Source: Algoriella xinjiangensis
Lineage (GTDB): Bacteria > Bacteroidota > Bacteroidia > Flavobacteriales > Weeksellaceae
Direction of reading: 5' to 3'
Assembly (NCBI RefSeq): GCF_900115015.1
Contig: NZ_FOUZ01000001.1
Location: forward strand, 62,001 to 126,000
DNA: 64,000 nucleotides
A program made the position numbers and the translations under genes. Every line of letters begins with the position of its first letter. Position 1 is the stretch's first letter. Below are positions 16,652 through 25,311 of this stretch, in pieces. The notes beneath the pieces were generated by a model, which made no database searches, was not told the origin of the DNA, and was given only the letters and a program-made list of their open reading frames with translations.

Positions 16652-18415
16652 CTATCCAAAAATTTCGTTGTATTTTTCGTTGTATTTTTCTAGAATAATT
16701 TTACGTTTAAACTTTAGTGTTGGTGTTAATTCTCCACCTTCTACCGTCATTTCATTCGGAATAATTGCAATTTTCTTAATTTGTTCCCAATGTCCAAAAT
16801 TATCATTTAGTTTTGTTATTTCAGCTTCAAGCTTTTTCATCACAACATTACTTAATTGAAATTCATCATGCGATAAATTTTCAATTTCTGGTGCGTTATC
16901 TTTCGCCCATTTTTTCAGGTTTGAATAACTTGGAACAACAAATGCCGCAGGAAATTTTTCTCCTTCTCCAACAACCATCAATTGCTCTATAAATGGAGAT
17001 TCTACCATTTTCATTTCAATTTGTTGTGGAACGATATATTTTCCGCCAGATGTTTTAAACATTTCCTTTTTACGATCTACAATCTTCAGGAATTTATCAT
17101 CTACCCATTCGCCAATATCACCCGTATACAACCAACCGTCTTTTATTTCTTCGGCTGTTTTTTCTGGTAAATTATGATAACCCATCATCACGGTATCGCC
17201 TTTTATCAAAACTTCTCCATCTTCGGCTAATTTTACTTCAATGCCTTTTAATGGTGGTCCAACAGTTCCTATTTTTACACCTCTTTTGTAGCAATTAACT
17301 GCGACAACTGGCGAAGCTTCTGTTAAACCATATCCTTCATAAATAGGAATTTCGGCGGCTAAAAAAACACGAACTATACGTTGTTGTATTGCTGCACTTC
17401 CCGTTACAATTGCTTTTAATTCACCACCTAAACCATCATACCATTTGCGTAAAACTAACTTTCTGGCAATTACTAATTTTATATCATACGAAAGCGATCG
17501 TTGATTTTCTTCTAAAATAAATTGATCTCCAACTTCTACAGCCCAATTAAAAATTTTATGTTTAATACCCGTTAATTGATTTCCAGTTGCCATAATTTTC
17601 TCGTAAACTTTTTCGATAACACGAGGAACAGCGGTAATCATATGTGGTTTTATCTCTTTTAAGTTATCACCAATTTTTTCCATTGATTCAGCAAAATAAA
17701 TCGAGATTCCCATGTATACATACAAATACTGAATTGTACGTTCGTAAGCATGACAAGCAGGTAAAAACGTCAAAGCGCGATCGTAAGCATCTAAAGGCGT
17801 TGAATATTCGCAAGCGATAACATCTGCAATAATATTTTTGTGAGAAAGCATTACTCCTTTCGGATTTCCCGTTGTACCAGAGGTATAAATAAGAAATGCT
17901 AAATCTTCGTATTTAACTTGAGCAGAACGATTTTCTACTTCTATTATATCAATTTCTTGTCCTTTTTTTATTACTTCATTCCAACTAATTGTATTTTCAA
18001 ATTCGTCGATAGAATACAATTGTTCTAATGATGGTAATTTTGTTTTAAGTAAATCAAGACGAGTATATAAATCTAAATTGCTTGTAAAACATACTTTTAT
18101 AGACGAATCTTTAAAAATATATTCATAATCGTTGTCCGAAATATTAGGATAAATAGCTACTACAACCGCTCCAACTTGTTGTATTGCATAATCTATCATA
18201 TTCCATTCGACACGATTTTCTGAGATTAAACCGACTTTTTCTCCTGGTTGAATACCAATTGCAATTAAACCTTTTGAAATTTCGTTCACACGATCTAAAA
18301 ATGTTTGGGTATTCATTGATTTCCATTCACCATTTTGCTTTGACACAAACATTGGTAAATTTGGAAACTTTTCCAGTTGACGTTTTGGTAAATCAAAAAT
18401 TCTGGTTGCTTCCAT
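16652..18415 (-). CDS. Long-chain acyl-CoA synthetase (AMP-forming), copy 1
   Basis: 587 residues. Activates fatty acids to acyl-CoA through an acyl-adenylate. Visible are the P-loop YTSGTTGNPKGVMLSH (about residue 177), FLPACHAYERTIQYLY, YGLTEASPVVAVN, the ATP-binding GWLYTGDIGEWVDD and the catalytic KTSGGKYIVPQQIEMK near residue 465. No signal peptide. This is the FadD15-like form common in Bacteroidota. A close paralogue lies directly upstream on the same strand, separated by a terminator, so the two are separate transcription units. Confidence 0.92.
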   Translation of the reverse strand: MEATRIFDLPKRQLEKFPNLPMFVSKQNGEWKSMNTQTFLDRVNEISKGLIAIGIQPGEKVGLISENRVEWNMIDYAIQQVGAVVVAIYPNISDNDYEYIFKDSSIKVCFTSNLDLYTRLDLLKTKLPSLEQLYSIDEFENTISWNEVIKKGQEIDIIEVENRSAQVKYEDLAFLIYTSGTTGNPKGVMLSHKNIIADVIACEYSTPLDAYDRALTFLPACHAYERTIQYLYVYMGISIYFAESMEKIGDNLKEIKPHMITAVPRVIEKVYEKIMATGNQLTGIKHKIFNWAVEVGDQFILEENQRSLSYDIKLVIARKLVLRKWYDGLGGELKAIVTGSAAIQQRIVRVFLAAEIPIYEGYGLTEASPVVAVNCYKRGVKIGTVGPPLKGIEVKLAEDGEVLIKGDTVMMGYHNLPEKTAEEIKDGWLYTGDIGEWVDDKFLKIVDRKKEMFKTSGGKYIVPQQIEMKMVESPFIEQLMVVGEGEKFPAAFVVPSYSNLKKWAKDNAPEIENLSHDEFQLSNVVMKKLEAEITKLNDNFGHWEQIKKIAIIPNEMTVEGGELTPTLKFKRKIILEKYNEKYNEIFG

Positions 18416-18521
18416 AGCGCACTTTCTTGTTTTGTAATTTTGAAAAGAATTCGTCGAAAATAACTTAAAAAGCTGAATTTATTACAATTTATTTTAGATG
18501 ACAGAAAAAATTTAATTAAAT

Positions 18522-18551
18522 AAAAAAGGTTACTCATTTTGAGCAACCTTT
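18522..18551 (-). terminator. Terminator between the two acyl-CoA ligase genes
   Basis: AAAGGTT-A-CTC pairs with GAG-C-AACCTTT around ATTTT, with a T-tract on the minus strand. Confidence 0.75.
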
Positions 18552-18556
18552 GGTAA

Positions 18557-20323
18557 TTATTTATAGATTTCGTTAATTTCGTTTTCGTATTTAGCAAGAA
18601 TAATTTTACGTTTCATTTTTAAAGTTGGCGTTAATTCGCCCGTTTCTATTGTAAATTCATTCGGAATGATGGCAAATTTTTTGATTTTTTCCCAATTTCC
18701 AAAATTTACATTTAATCGATTTACTTCTTCTTCGATGATTGTTTTAATTTTAGCATTCGCTAAAAACTCTGATTTTGAAATTTGAATTAATGATGAATCA
18801 TTTGTTTTTGCCCAATCCATCAGATTTTGATAAGCTGGAACAATTAAAGCTGAAGGAAATTTACGTCCTTCGCCAACTACCATAATTTGTTCTATAAAAG
18901 TTGATTCGGATAATTTGGCTTCAATTTGTTGTGGCACAACATATTTACCACCAGATGTTTTGAACATTTCCTTTTTTCGATCAATAATCTTCAAAAACTT
19001 TTCGTCAACCCATTCTCCGATATCGCCCGTATACAACCAACCATCTTTCAGAACTTCCGCAGTTGCTTCTGGATTTTTGTAATAACCCAACATTATATTT
19101 TTTCCTTTGGCTAAAATTTCTCCATCTTCGGCTAACTTTATGTCAATATTAATCAATGGAATACCTACAGTTCCTATCTTCATGCCTCGTTTTATACAAT
19201 TTACGGAAAGACACGGACCAGCCTCGGTTAAACCATAACCTTCGTAAATAGGAATACCGGCAGCTAAATACAAACGCAAAAGTTTTGTTTGCAAAGTCGC
19301 GCTACCAGAGGCAACACCTTTTATATGACCCCCTAAAGCATCTTTCCATTTAGAAAAGATTAATTTTCGAGCAATTTTTAATTGAAATTTATACCAAGCA
19401 GAAAATTTAGTTTCATCTGTATCATATTGTTCGCCCAAAGCAATTGCCCAAAAGAATAATTTTCTTTTAACTCCAGTCAATTGTTCGCCCGTTGCCATAA
19501 TTTTATCATACACTTTTTCTAAAACACGTGGAACAGCAGAAAAAATATGTGGTTGAACTTCTTTCATATCCGCACCAATTGTTTCCATTGATTGTGCATA
19601 ATAAATTGGCAAACCCATTTTGATATAAACGTACTGAAAAACACGTTCGTAAGCATGACAAGCAGGTAAGAAAGACAATGCTTTGTCGTAGGCTTTTACT
19701 GGAAAAGAATATTCTGAACTGTCTACATCTGCCAATAAATTTTCGTGCGTTAGCATTACTCCTTTCGGATTTCCAGTGGTTCCTGATGTATAAATAATAG
19801 TTGCTAAATCGGTTGTTTTAACTTGATTCATCGCAAGTTCTAATGTTTCATCAGAAATATCAATTCCTTTCGAAATCAACTCAACCCAATTTGGCGTATT
19901 TAGATAACTATTAAATGTATAAACTTGTTCAACAATATTAATTTTGTCTTTTATGCCTAATAAACGCTGATACAACGAATCTGTACTAACAACACAAAGT
20001 TTGATTTCGGCATTGTTTAAGATAAATTCGTAATCATTATCAGATATATTTGGATAAATTGCAACTACCACAGCGCCTATTTGTTGAATTGCAAAATCCA
20101 ATAAATTCCACTCTAATCTATTCTCGCTAATTAATGCAACTTTATCATTAGGTTGTACATCATGGGCAAGTAAACCTTTCGAAATATTGTTGACTCTTTT
20201 TATGAAATCTGCCGTCGAAATTCCTTTCCATTCCTTGTTTTCTTTGTAATTGAAAATAGTAATACCTGGTGTATTTTTTTCTTGAAAACGAGGTAAATCG
20301 AATATTCTTTGTGGTGTTGTCAT
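18557..20323 (-). CDS. Long-chain acyl-CoA synthetase (AMP-forming), copy 2
   Basis: 588 residues, colinear with the ligase at 16652-18415: YTSGTTGNPKGVMLTH, FLPACHAYERVFQYVY, YGLTEAGPCLSVN, GWLYTGDIGEWVDE and KTSGGKYVVPQQIEAK. The two copies share long identical blocks and look like an old tandem duplication. Differences cluster in the N-terminal fatty-acid-binding half, which could mean different chain-length preference; that is inference. The minus-strand ORF at 18313-18597 overlaps the two ends and is a shadow. Confidence 0.92.
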   Translation of the reverse strand: MTTPQRIFDLPRFQEKNTPGITIFNYKENKEWKGISTADFIKRVNNISKGLLAHDVQPNDKVALISENRLEWNLLDFAIQQIGAVVVAIYPNISDNDYEFILNNAEIKLCVVSTDSLYQRLLGIKDKINIVEQVYTFNSYLNTPNWVELISKGIDISDETLELAMNQVKTTDLATIIYTSGTTGNPKGVMLTHENLLADVDSSEYSFPVKAYDKALSFLPACHAYERVFQYVYIKMGLPIYYAQSMETIGADMKEVQPHIFSAVPRVLEKVYDKIMATGEQLTGVKRKLFFWAIALGEQYDTDETKFSAWYKFQLKIARKLIFSKWKDALGGHIKGVASGSATLQTKLLRLYLAAGIPIYEGYGLTEAGPCLSVNCIKRGMKIGTVGIPLINIDIKLAEDGEILAKGKNIMLGYYKNPEATAEVLKDGWLYTGDIGEWVDEKFLKIIDRKKEMFKTSGGKYVVPQQIEAKLSESTFIEQIMVVGEGRKFPSALIVPAYQNLMDWAKTNDSSLIQISKSEFLANAKIKTIIEEEVNRLNVNFGNWEKIKKFAIIPNEFTIETGELTPTLKMKRKIILAKYENEINEIYK

Positions 20324-20444
20324 ACTCTATTATTAAGACAACAAATTTCGACTATTTATCGAGTTTTTAAAAGATTTCTGAATTTCTTTCTCAAAAAAAT
20401 AAAATTTTAATTGAGTATAAATTGATTAGAAAATGTACTAAATG

Positions 20445-20486
20445 AAAAGAATCGAACCTTAATATAAATAAGATTCGATTCTTTTT
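20445..20486 (-). terminator. Terminator of the small secreted-protein gene at 20523
   Basis: AAAAGAATCGAA pairs perfectly with TTCGATTCTTTT around a 17-base loop that itself contains CTTA/TAAG. The rest of the gap 20324-20522 is AT-rich without ORFs. Confidence 0.6.
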
Positions 20487-20522
20487 GAATGTAGTGTTAG
20501 TTAAATAGTTTATTTTTAAAGT

Positions 20523-21020
20523 TTAGTTGTATTTATAACAACTACCCGTTTTTTTGGCAGATTTACCTACTGTTTTATCTGAAAGTAATAAAATAAATGG
20601 ACATCTTACTTCTGCTGCTTGTTGTTTTAAAACTTTTTCTGCACGCTCATCTTTTCCATTTCCTGATCTAAAGTTTACCATTCCGGTTTTAGATTTTAAA
20701 TCATCACCTTTCTTAAGACCAGCAACTAATTGTTTATCTTCTAGAATAACAACTTTATTCCAATCTTTATCATCAGTAATTTCAATTTTGTTTGATACAT
20801 CCTCAATACGTGTACTTTTTCCGTAAAAAACTTTGTTTACAGAATATTTACTCAAACTCTGAATTGCATCCTCTCCATCATACGTATATTCTACCGTAAA
20901 CTCACCTACTCTTTTTATTTGGCCTTCTATTATTTCACCCGAATGTTTATAGATTTTATCAACTTGACCAAATGCTACAGAAGCTAAAACTCCTAATCCT
21001 AAAATAAAAATGTTTCTCAT
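20523..21020 (-). CDS. Small secreted protein of unknown function
   Basis: 165 residues with a Sec signal peptide ending in ASVAFGQ. The mature start VDKIYKHSGEIIEGQIKRVG and the strand EYTYDGEDAIQSLS recall beta-rich proteins found widely in Bacteroidota, which often repeat an 'IxxKDGxxIxGxI' motif. There is one Cys pair near the C-terminus. It lies 36 bases from a second small secreted-protein gene on the same strand, and divergent to a TPR/LuxR regulator. Function not recognised. Confidence 0.65.
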   Translation of the reverse strand: MRNIFILGLGVLASVAFGQVDKIYKHSGEIIEGQIKRVGEFTVEYTYDGEDAIQSLSKYSVNKVFYGKSTRIEDVSNKIEITDDKDWNKVVILEDKQLVAGLKKGDDLKSKTGMVNFRSGNGKDERAEKVLKQQAAEVRCPFILLLSDKTVGKSAKKTGSCYKYN

Positions 21021-21056
21021 GTTTTAATAAATTACTGTTTAATATCTAATTATAAA

Positions 21057-21584
21057 TTAATTGATTGTTAAGATGCAAGCGCTATCATTTATGATAACTG
21101 AAGTTTTAAGTGACTCAGATTCTAAAAGACCATGATTTTGTTTCAGATCTGTTGTTGAATTCTTTAAAACCTCAATCAACTCTGAACTGTTGTCAAAATA
21201 GGTTTTCTTTTTTGTAGAATTTTTAACTAACGAAACATATACCGTTTTATAGTTCTTTTTTGTTGGAGTTTCTTTCTCTATTTCAGTTGTAATATGTTTA
21301 AAAAAGCTTGTTTTCTTATCAGAATTTTTTACTTCAACTTTCTTGATATTTTTTCCTTCTGTTTCTAATTTTATATCAACTTTATAATTATCTATCAATA
21401 TATCGTTAAATAAAACTGTTTGATTTCCAAAATTGTCATCAACTTCTGTTGCTTCAACTTTGTAGAAATCTTGAAAATCGGTTACTCTTTCTCCAATAAA
21501 GTTTTTCAAATTTTTAAAACTTAGTTCTTGCGAAAAACAGTTTATAGAAACTAATGTCAAAAAACATAATAGATGTGTTCTCAT
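21057..21584 (-). CDS. Small secreted protein of unknown function
   Basis: 175 residues with a signal peptide ending in SINCFSQ. The Cys at position 16 is not in a clear lipobox, so I read it as Sec-secreted. The mature part is Lys/Thr-rich and beta-like. Paired with 20523-21020 and divergent from the TPR/LuxR gene. Unknown function. Confidence 0.62.
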   Translation of the reverse strand: MRTHLLCFLTLVSINCFSQELSFKNLKNFIGERVTDFQDFYKVEATEVDDNFGNQTVLFNDILIDNYKVDIKLETEGKNIKKVEVKNSDKKTSFFKHITTEIEKETPTKKNYKTVYVSLVKNSTKKKTYFDNSSELIEVLKNSTTDLKQNHGLLESESLKTSVIINDSACILTIN

Positions 21585-21673
21585 AAATACTTAAAATAGT
21601 TTAATTAAAATATAATCAATTATATATCCGAATTAATTACTTTGCAAATTTTAGAAAAATAACATTTATTGCC

Positions 21674-21681
21674 TATTTTTG
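21674..21681 (+). promoter_or_regulatory. -7 promoter box of the TPR/LuxR gene
   Basis: TATTTTTG fits TAnnTTTG. It predicts a leader of about 73 bases that carries the hairpin at 21709-21727. Confidence 0.5.
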
Positions 21682-21708
21682 CAGGAGTAGTTAAAGAGTA
21701 GTTTTCCT

Positions 21709-21727
21709 GACTACCTAGCGGGTAGTC
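21709..21727 (+). promoter_or_regulatory. Leader hairpin before the TPR/LuxR gene
   Basis: GACTACC pairs perfectly with GGTAGTC around TAGCG. Just upstream the half-sequence GAGTAG occurs twice (21685 and 21696). No T-tract follows, so it is not a terminator; it may be a regulatory RNA structure or a protein-binding dyad. Confidence 0.45.
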
Positions 21728-21759
21728 GAAATTAATTAACTAGCAAACAAACAAATAGC

Positions 21760-22986
21760 ATGACGTTTTTAAGAAACATATTTACCTTAATTATCATTAC
21801 AACTGTGTTTCAAATAGGGTTTTGTAATACGATTGATCCGAATAAACTGAATAATGAAATCTCAAAACTGAATGATGAGCTAAAATATGACTCTGCAATT
21901 ATTAAACTTGAGCAGATTATTAATGATAAAAAATCATCTAAATACGATTTATACAATGCTTATTTACAAAAACATATCACGTATAAACGACTATTTATTT
22001 ACTCAGAAGCTATAGAAAATCTAGAATCTGCTTATAAAATAGGTATAAAAAGCAAGCAACATAAAGAGGAAGTTGAAACAAGAGTATCAATAGAAAAATT
22101 ATTTATTGCTTTTGATTTGCTTAAGTACGATGAAGTTAAAGAAATACTTCCACAAATAAAAAAAGAAAATCTAAATTTAGTTGATTCAGACACAAAAGCC
22201 TTTTATTTCGCGGTATTGGGAACCTTAAATTCTAAAAATAAGGAGTTTAGTTTAGCCGAAGAGAATTACAATAATGCAATCAAGATTTTAGAAAAATATA
22301 ATCCAAAGCATTTACCAAATATCTACAGAAAAAAGATCGGATTATACGGACATTTAAACAATCACAATAAAGCTATAGAATCTTTTAAAACAGGTTTATT
22401 TTATGCTGAAAAATACAAAATAGATATTTATGTATTAAACATGTACGAAGCTTTAACACACTATTATAGTGATATAGAAGACTGGGAAAACGCTTATAAA
22501 AATAGAATTATTGTAAATGATTTAGCTACAAAATATGATGCTATAAATCAAAGTGGAAAATTGCAATTATTAGAAAAACAATTACTTAATAATCGAAATA
22601 ATTTAGAGATTAGAAACGAAAAAAATATTCGTATTTATCTAAGTATTTTATCTTTTATACTCGTTATTTTAATTCTGGTTTTACTTAAACTTTACAAAAC
22701 CAATCAACAAAAAAGTCTGTTAATTGAAAAAGAAAATAATCGAATGCGAAACGATTTAGCCAATCTTACAAAAGAAATACAATGTAAAGATCAGGCTAAA
22801 TTTAACTTAGCAGATTATGATTTATCCGAACGTCAATTAGAAATTATTCGTTTAGTAGAACAAGGAAAAACAAATAAAGAGATTGGAAATGAGTTATTTA
22901 TTTCAGAAAACACCGTGAAATATCACTTAAAAATCATTTATAATACATTAGGAATTGACAACCGAAATTCATTAATTAACGATTAA
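21760..22986 (+). CDS. Membrane-anchored TPR protein with LuxR-type DNA-binding domain
   Basis: 408 residues. A signal peptide/anchor (about 1-23) is followed by tetratricopeptide helices (about 30-265), a transmembrane helix (IYLSILSFILVILILVLLKL, about 288-308), a short coiled coil, and a C-terminal LuxR helix-turn-helix: LSERQLEIIRLVEQGKTNKE and NTVKYHLKIIYNTLG (about 352-402). The TPR part would be periplasmic and the HTH cytoplasmic. This is a one-component membrane regulator type well known in Flavobacteriia. It may control the divergent secreted-protein genes; that is inference. Confidence 0.85.
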   Translation: MTFLRNIFTLIIITTVFQIGFCNTIDPNKLNNEISKLNDELKYDSAIIKLEQIINDKKSSKYDLYNAYLQKHITYKRLFIYSEAIENLESAYKIGIKSKQHKEEVETRVSIEKLFIAFDLLKYDEVKEILPQIKKENLNLVDSDTKAFYFAVLGTLNSKNKEFSLAEENYNNAIKILEKYNPKHLPNIYRKKIGLYGHLNNHNKAIESFKTGLFYAEKYKIDIYVLNMYEALTHYYSDIEDWENAYKNRIIVNDLATKYDAINQSGKLQLLEKQLLNNRNNLEIRNEKNIRIYLSILSFILVILILVLLKLYKTNQQKSLLIEKENNRMRNDLANLTKEIQCKDQAKFNLADYDLSERQLEIIRLVEQGKTNKEIGNELFISENTVKYHLKIIYNTLGIDNRNSLIND

Positions 22987-23062
22987 TTGTAAGTTCATTT
23001 TAATGAGTTTTTCTAAATTAAGTAACTAAAATTTGTAATTTTACAACTTAATTATTCGTAAA

Positions 23063-23644
23063 ATGGAGTTAACGACTTATCGTGATGAAGAGGAAGATTT
23101 CAAACTATTTTGTTTGGAAGGTGTTGAAGATGTAGAAGAAGAAAACGACTCACAAATCATTACTTTTCTAGAGTATCTTGCGCTAAATTTTGATATTATT
23201 AATGTCTATAAAACCTGCGATGATATCGAAACTTTCGAAATAAGTTTGAGTAATTTATTGTACCACGATCGTTTTTTTAAGGATTACAGTATCATTTATT
23301 TGGTTTTTGAAGGTGATGATAATCTTGTCAAGATTGGCGATTATTATTACACTTTAGAAGAAATTGCAGAGTTTTTTGAAGGAAAATTAACCGATAAAAT
23401 TGTGCATTTCGCAAATACTAAAATGTTAGATTTAGAAGACGAAACATTTCAGTATTTTTTAGATGTTACAGGCGCAAAAGCAATTTCTGGTTACATTAAT
23501 CATTCGCCAGTTTTGAGTACAATTTTAGATCAATATTATTTTGCTTTAAATGCAGAAATAGATGATGTTGTAGAATTGGTACATGCTTTGTTCGAAAAAC
23601 ACGCGAATTTGTGTCAAAAAATGGGTTTCAGATTATATCATTAA
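23063..23644 (+). CDS. Hypothetical acidic protein
   Basis: 193 residues, very acidic, no signal peptide or membrane segment. The N-terminus contains runs of Glu and Asp (DEEEDFKLFCLEGVEDVEEE), and the middle has SIIYLVFEGDDNLVKIGDYY and LEEIAEFF. I think it is a flavobacterial family of unknown function that contains a CHAT- or TIR-like alternation of strands, but I cannot assign it. It lies 77 bases after the TPR/LuxR gene and ends at a strong bidirectional terminator. Confidence 0.65.
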   Translation: MELTTYRDEEEDFKLFCLEGVEDVEEENDSQIITFLEYLALNFDIINVYKTCDDIETFEISLSNLLYHDRFFKDYSIIYLVFEGDDNLVKIGDYYYTLEEIAEFFEGKLTDKIVHFANTKMLDLEDETFQYFLDVTGAKAISGYINHSPVLSTILDQYYFALNAEIDDVVELVHALFEKHANLCQKMGFRLYH

Positions 23645-23647
23645 CAT

Positions 23648-23677
23648 AAAAAAACGCTCAAATTTGAGCGTTTTTTT
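23648..23677. terminator. Bidirectional terminator
   Basis: AAAACGCTCAAA pairs with TTTGAGCGTTTT with flanking A and T runs, between convergent genes. Confidence 0.88.
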
Positions 23678-23699
23678 ATGTTTTATTACATTTCAATTA

Positions 23700-24143
23700 T
23701 TAATGTTGCGCTTTATTTCCTTCAAAATGAATCATCCAATTAATTCCAAATTTATCTGTAAAAGACGAATATAATTCTGCCCAAAATTGTTCTCCCAAAG
23801 GCATTTCAATTTTTTGAGCGTCTACAGTTAATTTGTCATATAATTTATGCGCTTCGTCTGCTGTATCCGTATCCAACATCAAATATGTGTTGCTGCCTTG
23901 TGTTGCATTTCCACCACAATCGCCAAAAGTATCAGAACCCATCAACATTGTATTTTCGTTAATTAACAGCGCCGTGTGCATCACTTTATTTTTTGCTTCA
24001 TCTGGAATCACAAATTCTGAATTCGCAGGCATATCTCCAAAACGATGAATTCCTATATTTTTTGTCTCAAAAACTGTTTCATAAAAAGTAAATGCTTCTT
24101 CGCAATTTCCTTCAAAATTTAAATATGCGTGTAATTTTGCCAT
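23700..24143 (-). CDS. VOC-family protein, PhnB-like
   Basis: 147 residues, glyoxalase/bleomycin-resistance fold of the PhnB/3-demethylubiquinone type: AYLNFEGNCEEAFTFYETVF at the start, HTALLINENTMLMGSD in the middle, WAELYSSFTDKFGINWMIHF at the end. Members of this branch often lack metal-dependent activity. It heads a set of accessory small-domain genes (DUF2461, DUF1801, SRPBCC) frequently found together in bacteria. No clear operon with its neighbour (40-base gap). Confidence 0.85.
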   Translation of the reverse strand: MAKLHAYLNFEGNCEEAFTFYETVFETKNIGIHRFGDMPANSEFVIPDEAKNKVMHTALLINENTMLMGSDTFGDCGGNATQGSNTYLMLDTDTADEAHKLYDKLTVDAQKIEMPLGEQFWAELYSSFTDKFGINWMIHFEGNKAQH

Positions 24144-24183
24144 AATAATTTATTTTTTTGTGGTTTTATTGTTCTAAATGTAA

Positions 24184-24840
24184 TTATACTAACGGTTCTC
24201 CGTTTGCATCAGTAGTTAAAATATCTGTCATATAGTCTAAAAAAGGCTGAAGAATTTGCATTGATTTCGCCACTTTTTGTGGAAAATCTTTTGCTAAAGT
24301 TTCTTCCTCTGTAAACTTTTTAACAAAATATAATTGCTTCTTTCTTAATAAATTAATTCGTTCATGTTCTTTCGAAAATCCTTTTGGAGCAGATTTGACT
24401 TCATCACCAACAATTTCTCCAAATTCTTGTTGAATTGCTTTAGAAGAAACTATTTTTTGTAATTCGTCCGAAGCTTCAATTTCTTTTCTAATTCGTAATA
24501 AATCGTCGCGTTCTGGACCCCAAAATCCCGCACCAATAAAACAATTATTCGGTTGAAATTGAATATAAAATCCGCCTCTATTGTATGGTTTTTTACGGCC
24601 AGTTTGCGCAGAAAAATGATTTTTATAAGGCGTTTTATCATTCGAAAAACGAACATCTCTGTAAATTCTATAAATTTTTAGCGGCTCTAATTCTTCTTTT
24701 TTAGATAACTCTTGATAAATCGCATTAAAAATTAAATCGGCTTCGGTTTTTGCAGTATCAAATTCTGTTTTGTGTTCGGTAAACCATTCGCGGTTATTAT
24801 TTTTTTCTAGTTTTTTTAAAAATTTATATATTTCTGACAT
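24184..24840 (-). CDS. DUF2461 domain protein
   Basis: 218 residues. The family hallmarks are FLKKLEKNNNREWFTEHK near the N-terminus and RFSNDKTPYKNHFSAQ (about residue 68) with GGFYIQFQPNNCFIGAGFWG (about 95). The biochemical role is unknown. It lies 6 bases after the DUF1801 gene (24847), so coupled expression is likely. Confidence 0.88.
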   Translation of the reverse strand: MSEIYKFLKKLEKNNNREWFTEHKTEFDTAKTEADLIFNAIYQELSKKEELEPLKIYRIYRDVRFSNDKTPYKNHFSAQTGRKKPYNRGGFYIQFQPNNCFIGAGFWGPERDDLLRIRKEIEASDELQKIVSSKAIQQEFGEIVGDEVKSAPKGFSKEHERINLLRKKQLYFVKKFTEEETLAKDFPQKVAKSMQILQPFLDYMTDILTTDANGEPLV

Positions 24841-24846
24841 TTTTTA

Positions 24847-25311
24847 TTACTTTTTTCGATTAATTAAGACACTTTCGTACATATTAATCCATTGTTCTGG
24901 TGTTATTTTTTGAGCCAATTGTCTTATTAAATCATAGGGAATATCTTCTACTTTTTTGAATCGAATACAGCTTTTTCCCATATCTAATTTCTTTGTAGAA
25001 TGTTTAGGATATTCCGCCACAAACCAATTGTAAATTTCATCATTCATGTACAATCCCATGTGATATAACGCGATAAAATTCTTTTGCGAAGCGATATTAA
25101 TAAATGGCAACGGCGCTTTCGGATCGCAATGATAACCTGACGGATATAACGTATGCGGAACCACAAAACCAAGATGTCCATAGCTTAATTCTAAAGCAAA
25201 ACCATCTGGTAAATTGGTTTTAAGAACTTCTATTAATTGTTCTATTGCTTCTTTTCTTTCGACTGGAATACTTTCCAAATATTCATTTAAGCTTGAAACA
25301 TCGTATTGCAT
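24847..25311 (-). CDS. DUF1801 (YdhG-like) domain protein
   Basis: 154 residues, one DUF1801 domain: LEMGYGxxxF-type GYGHLGFV core written here as ELSYGHLGFVVPHTLYPSG, and a C-terminal KLDMGKSCIRFKKVEDIPYD. Fold of the SRPBCC-neighbour type, role unknown. Its ATG overlaps the stop of the upstream DUF1801-YdeI gene by one base (TAATG), a sign of translational coupling. Confidence 0.85.
   Translation of the reverse strand: MQYDVSSLNEYLESIPVERKEAIEQLIEVLKTNLPDGFALELSYGHLGFVVPHTLYPSGYHCDPKAPLPFINIASQKNFIALYHMGLYMNDEIYNWFVAEYPKHSTKKLDMGKSCIRFKKVEDIPYDLIRQLAQKITPEQWINMYESVLINRKK

Noticed and set aside
18313-18597. 94-codon minus-strand ORF across the junction of the two acyl-CoA ligases
   Set aside because: Overlaps both genes and the terminator, with no domain or start signal.
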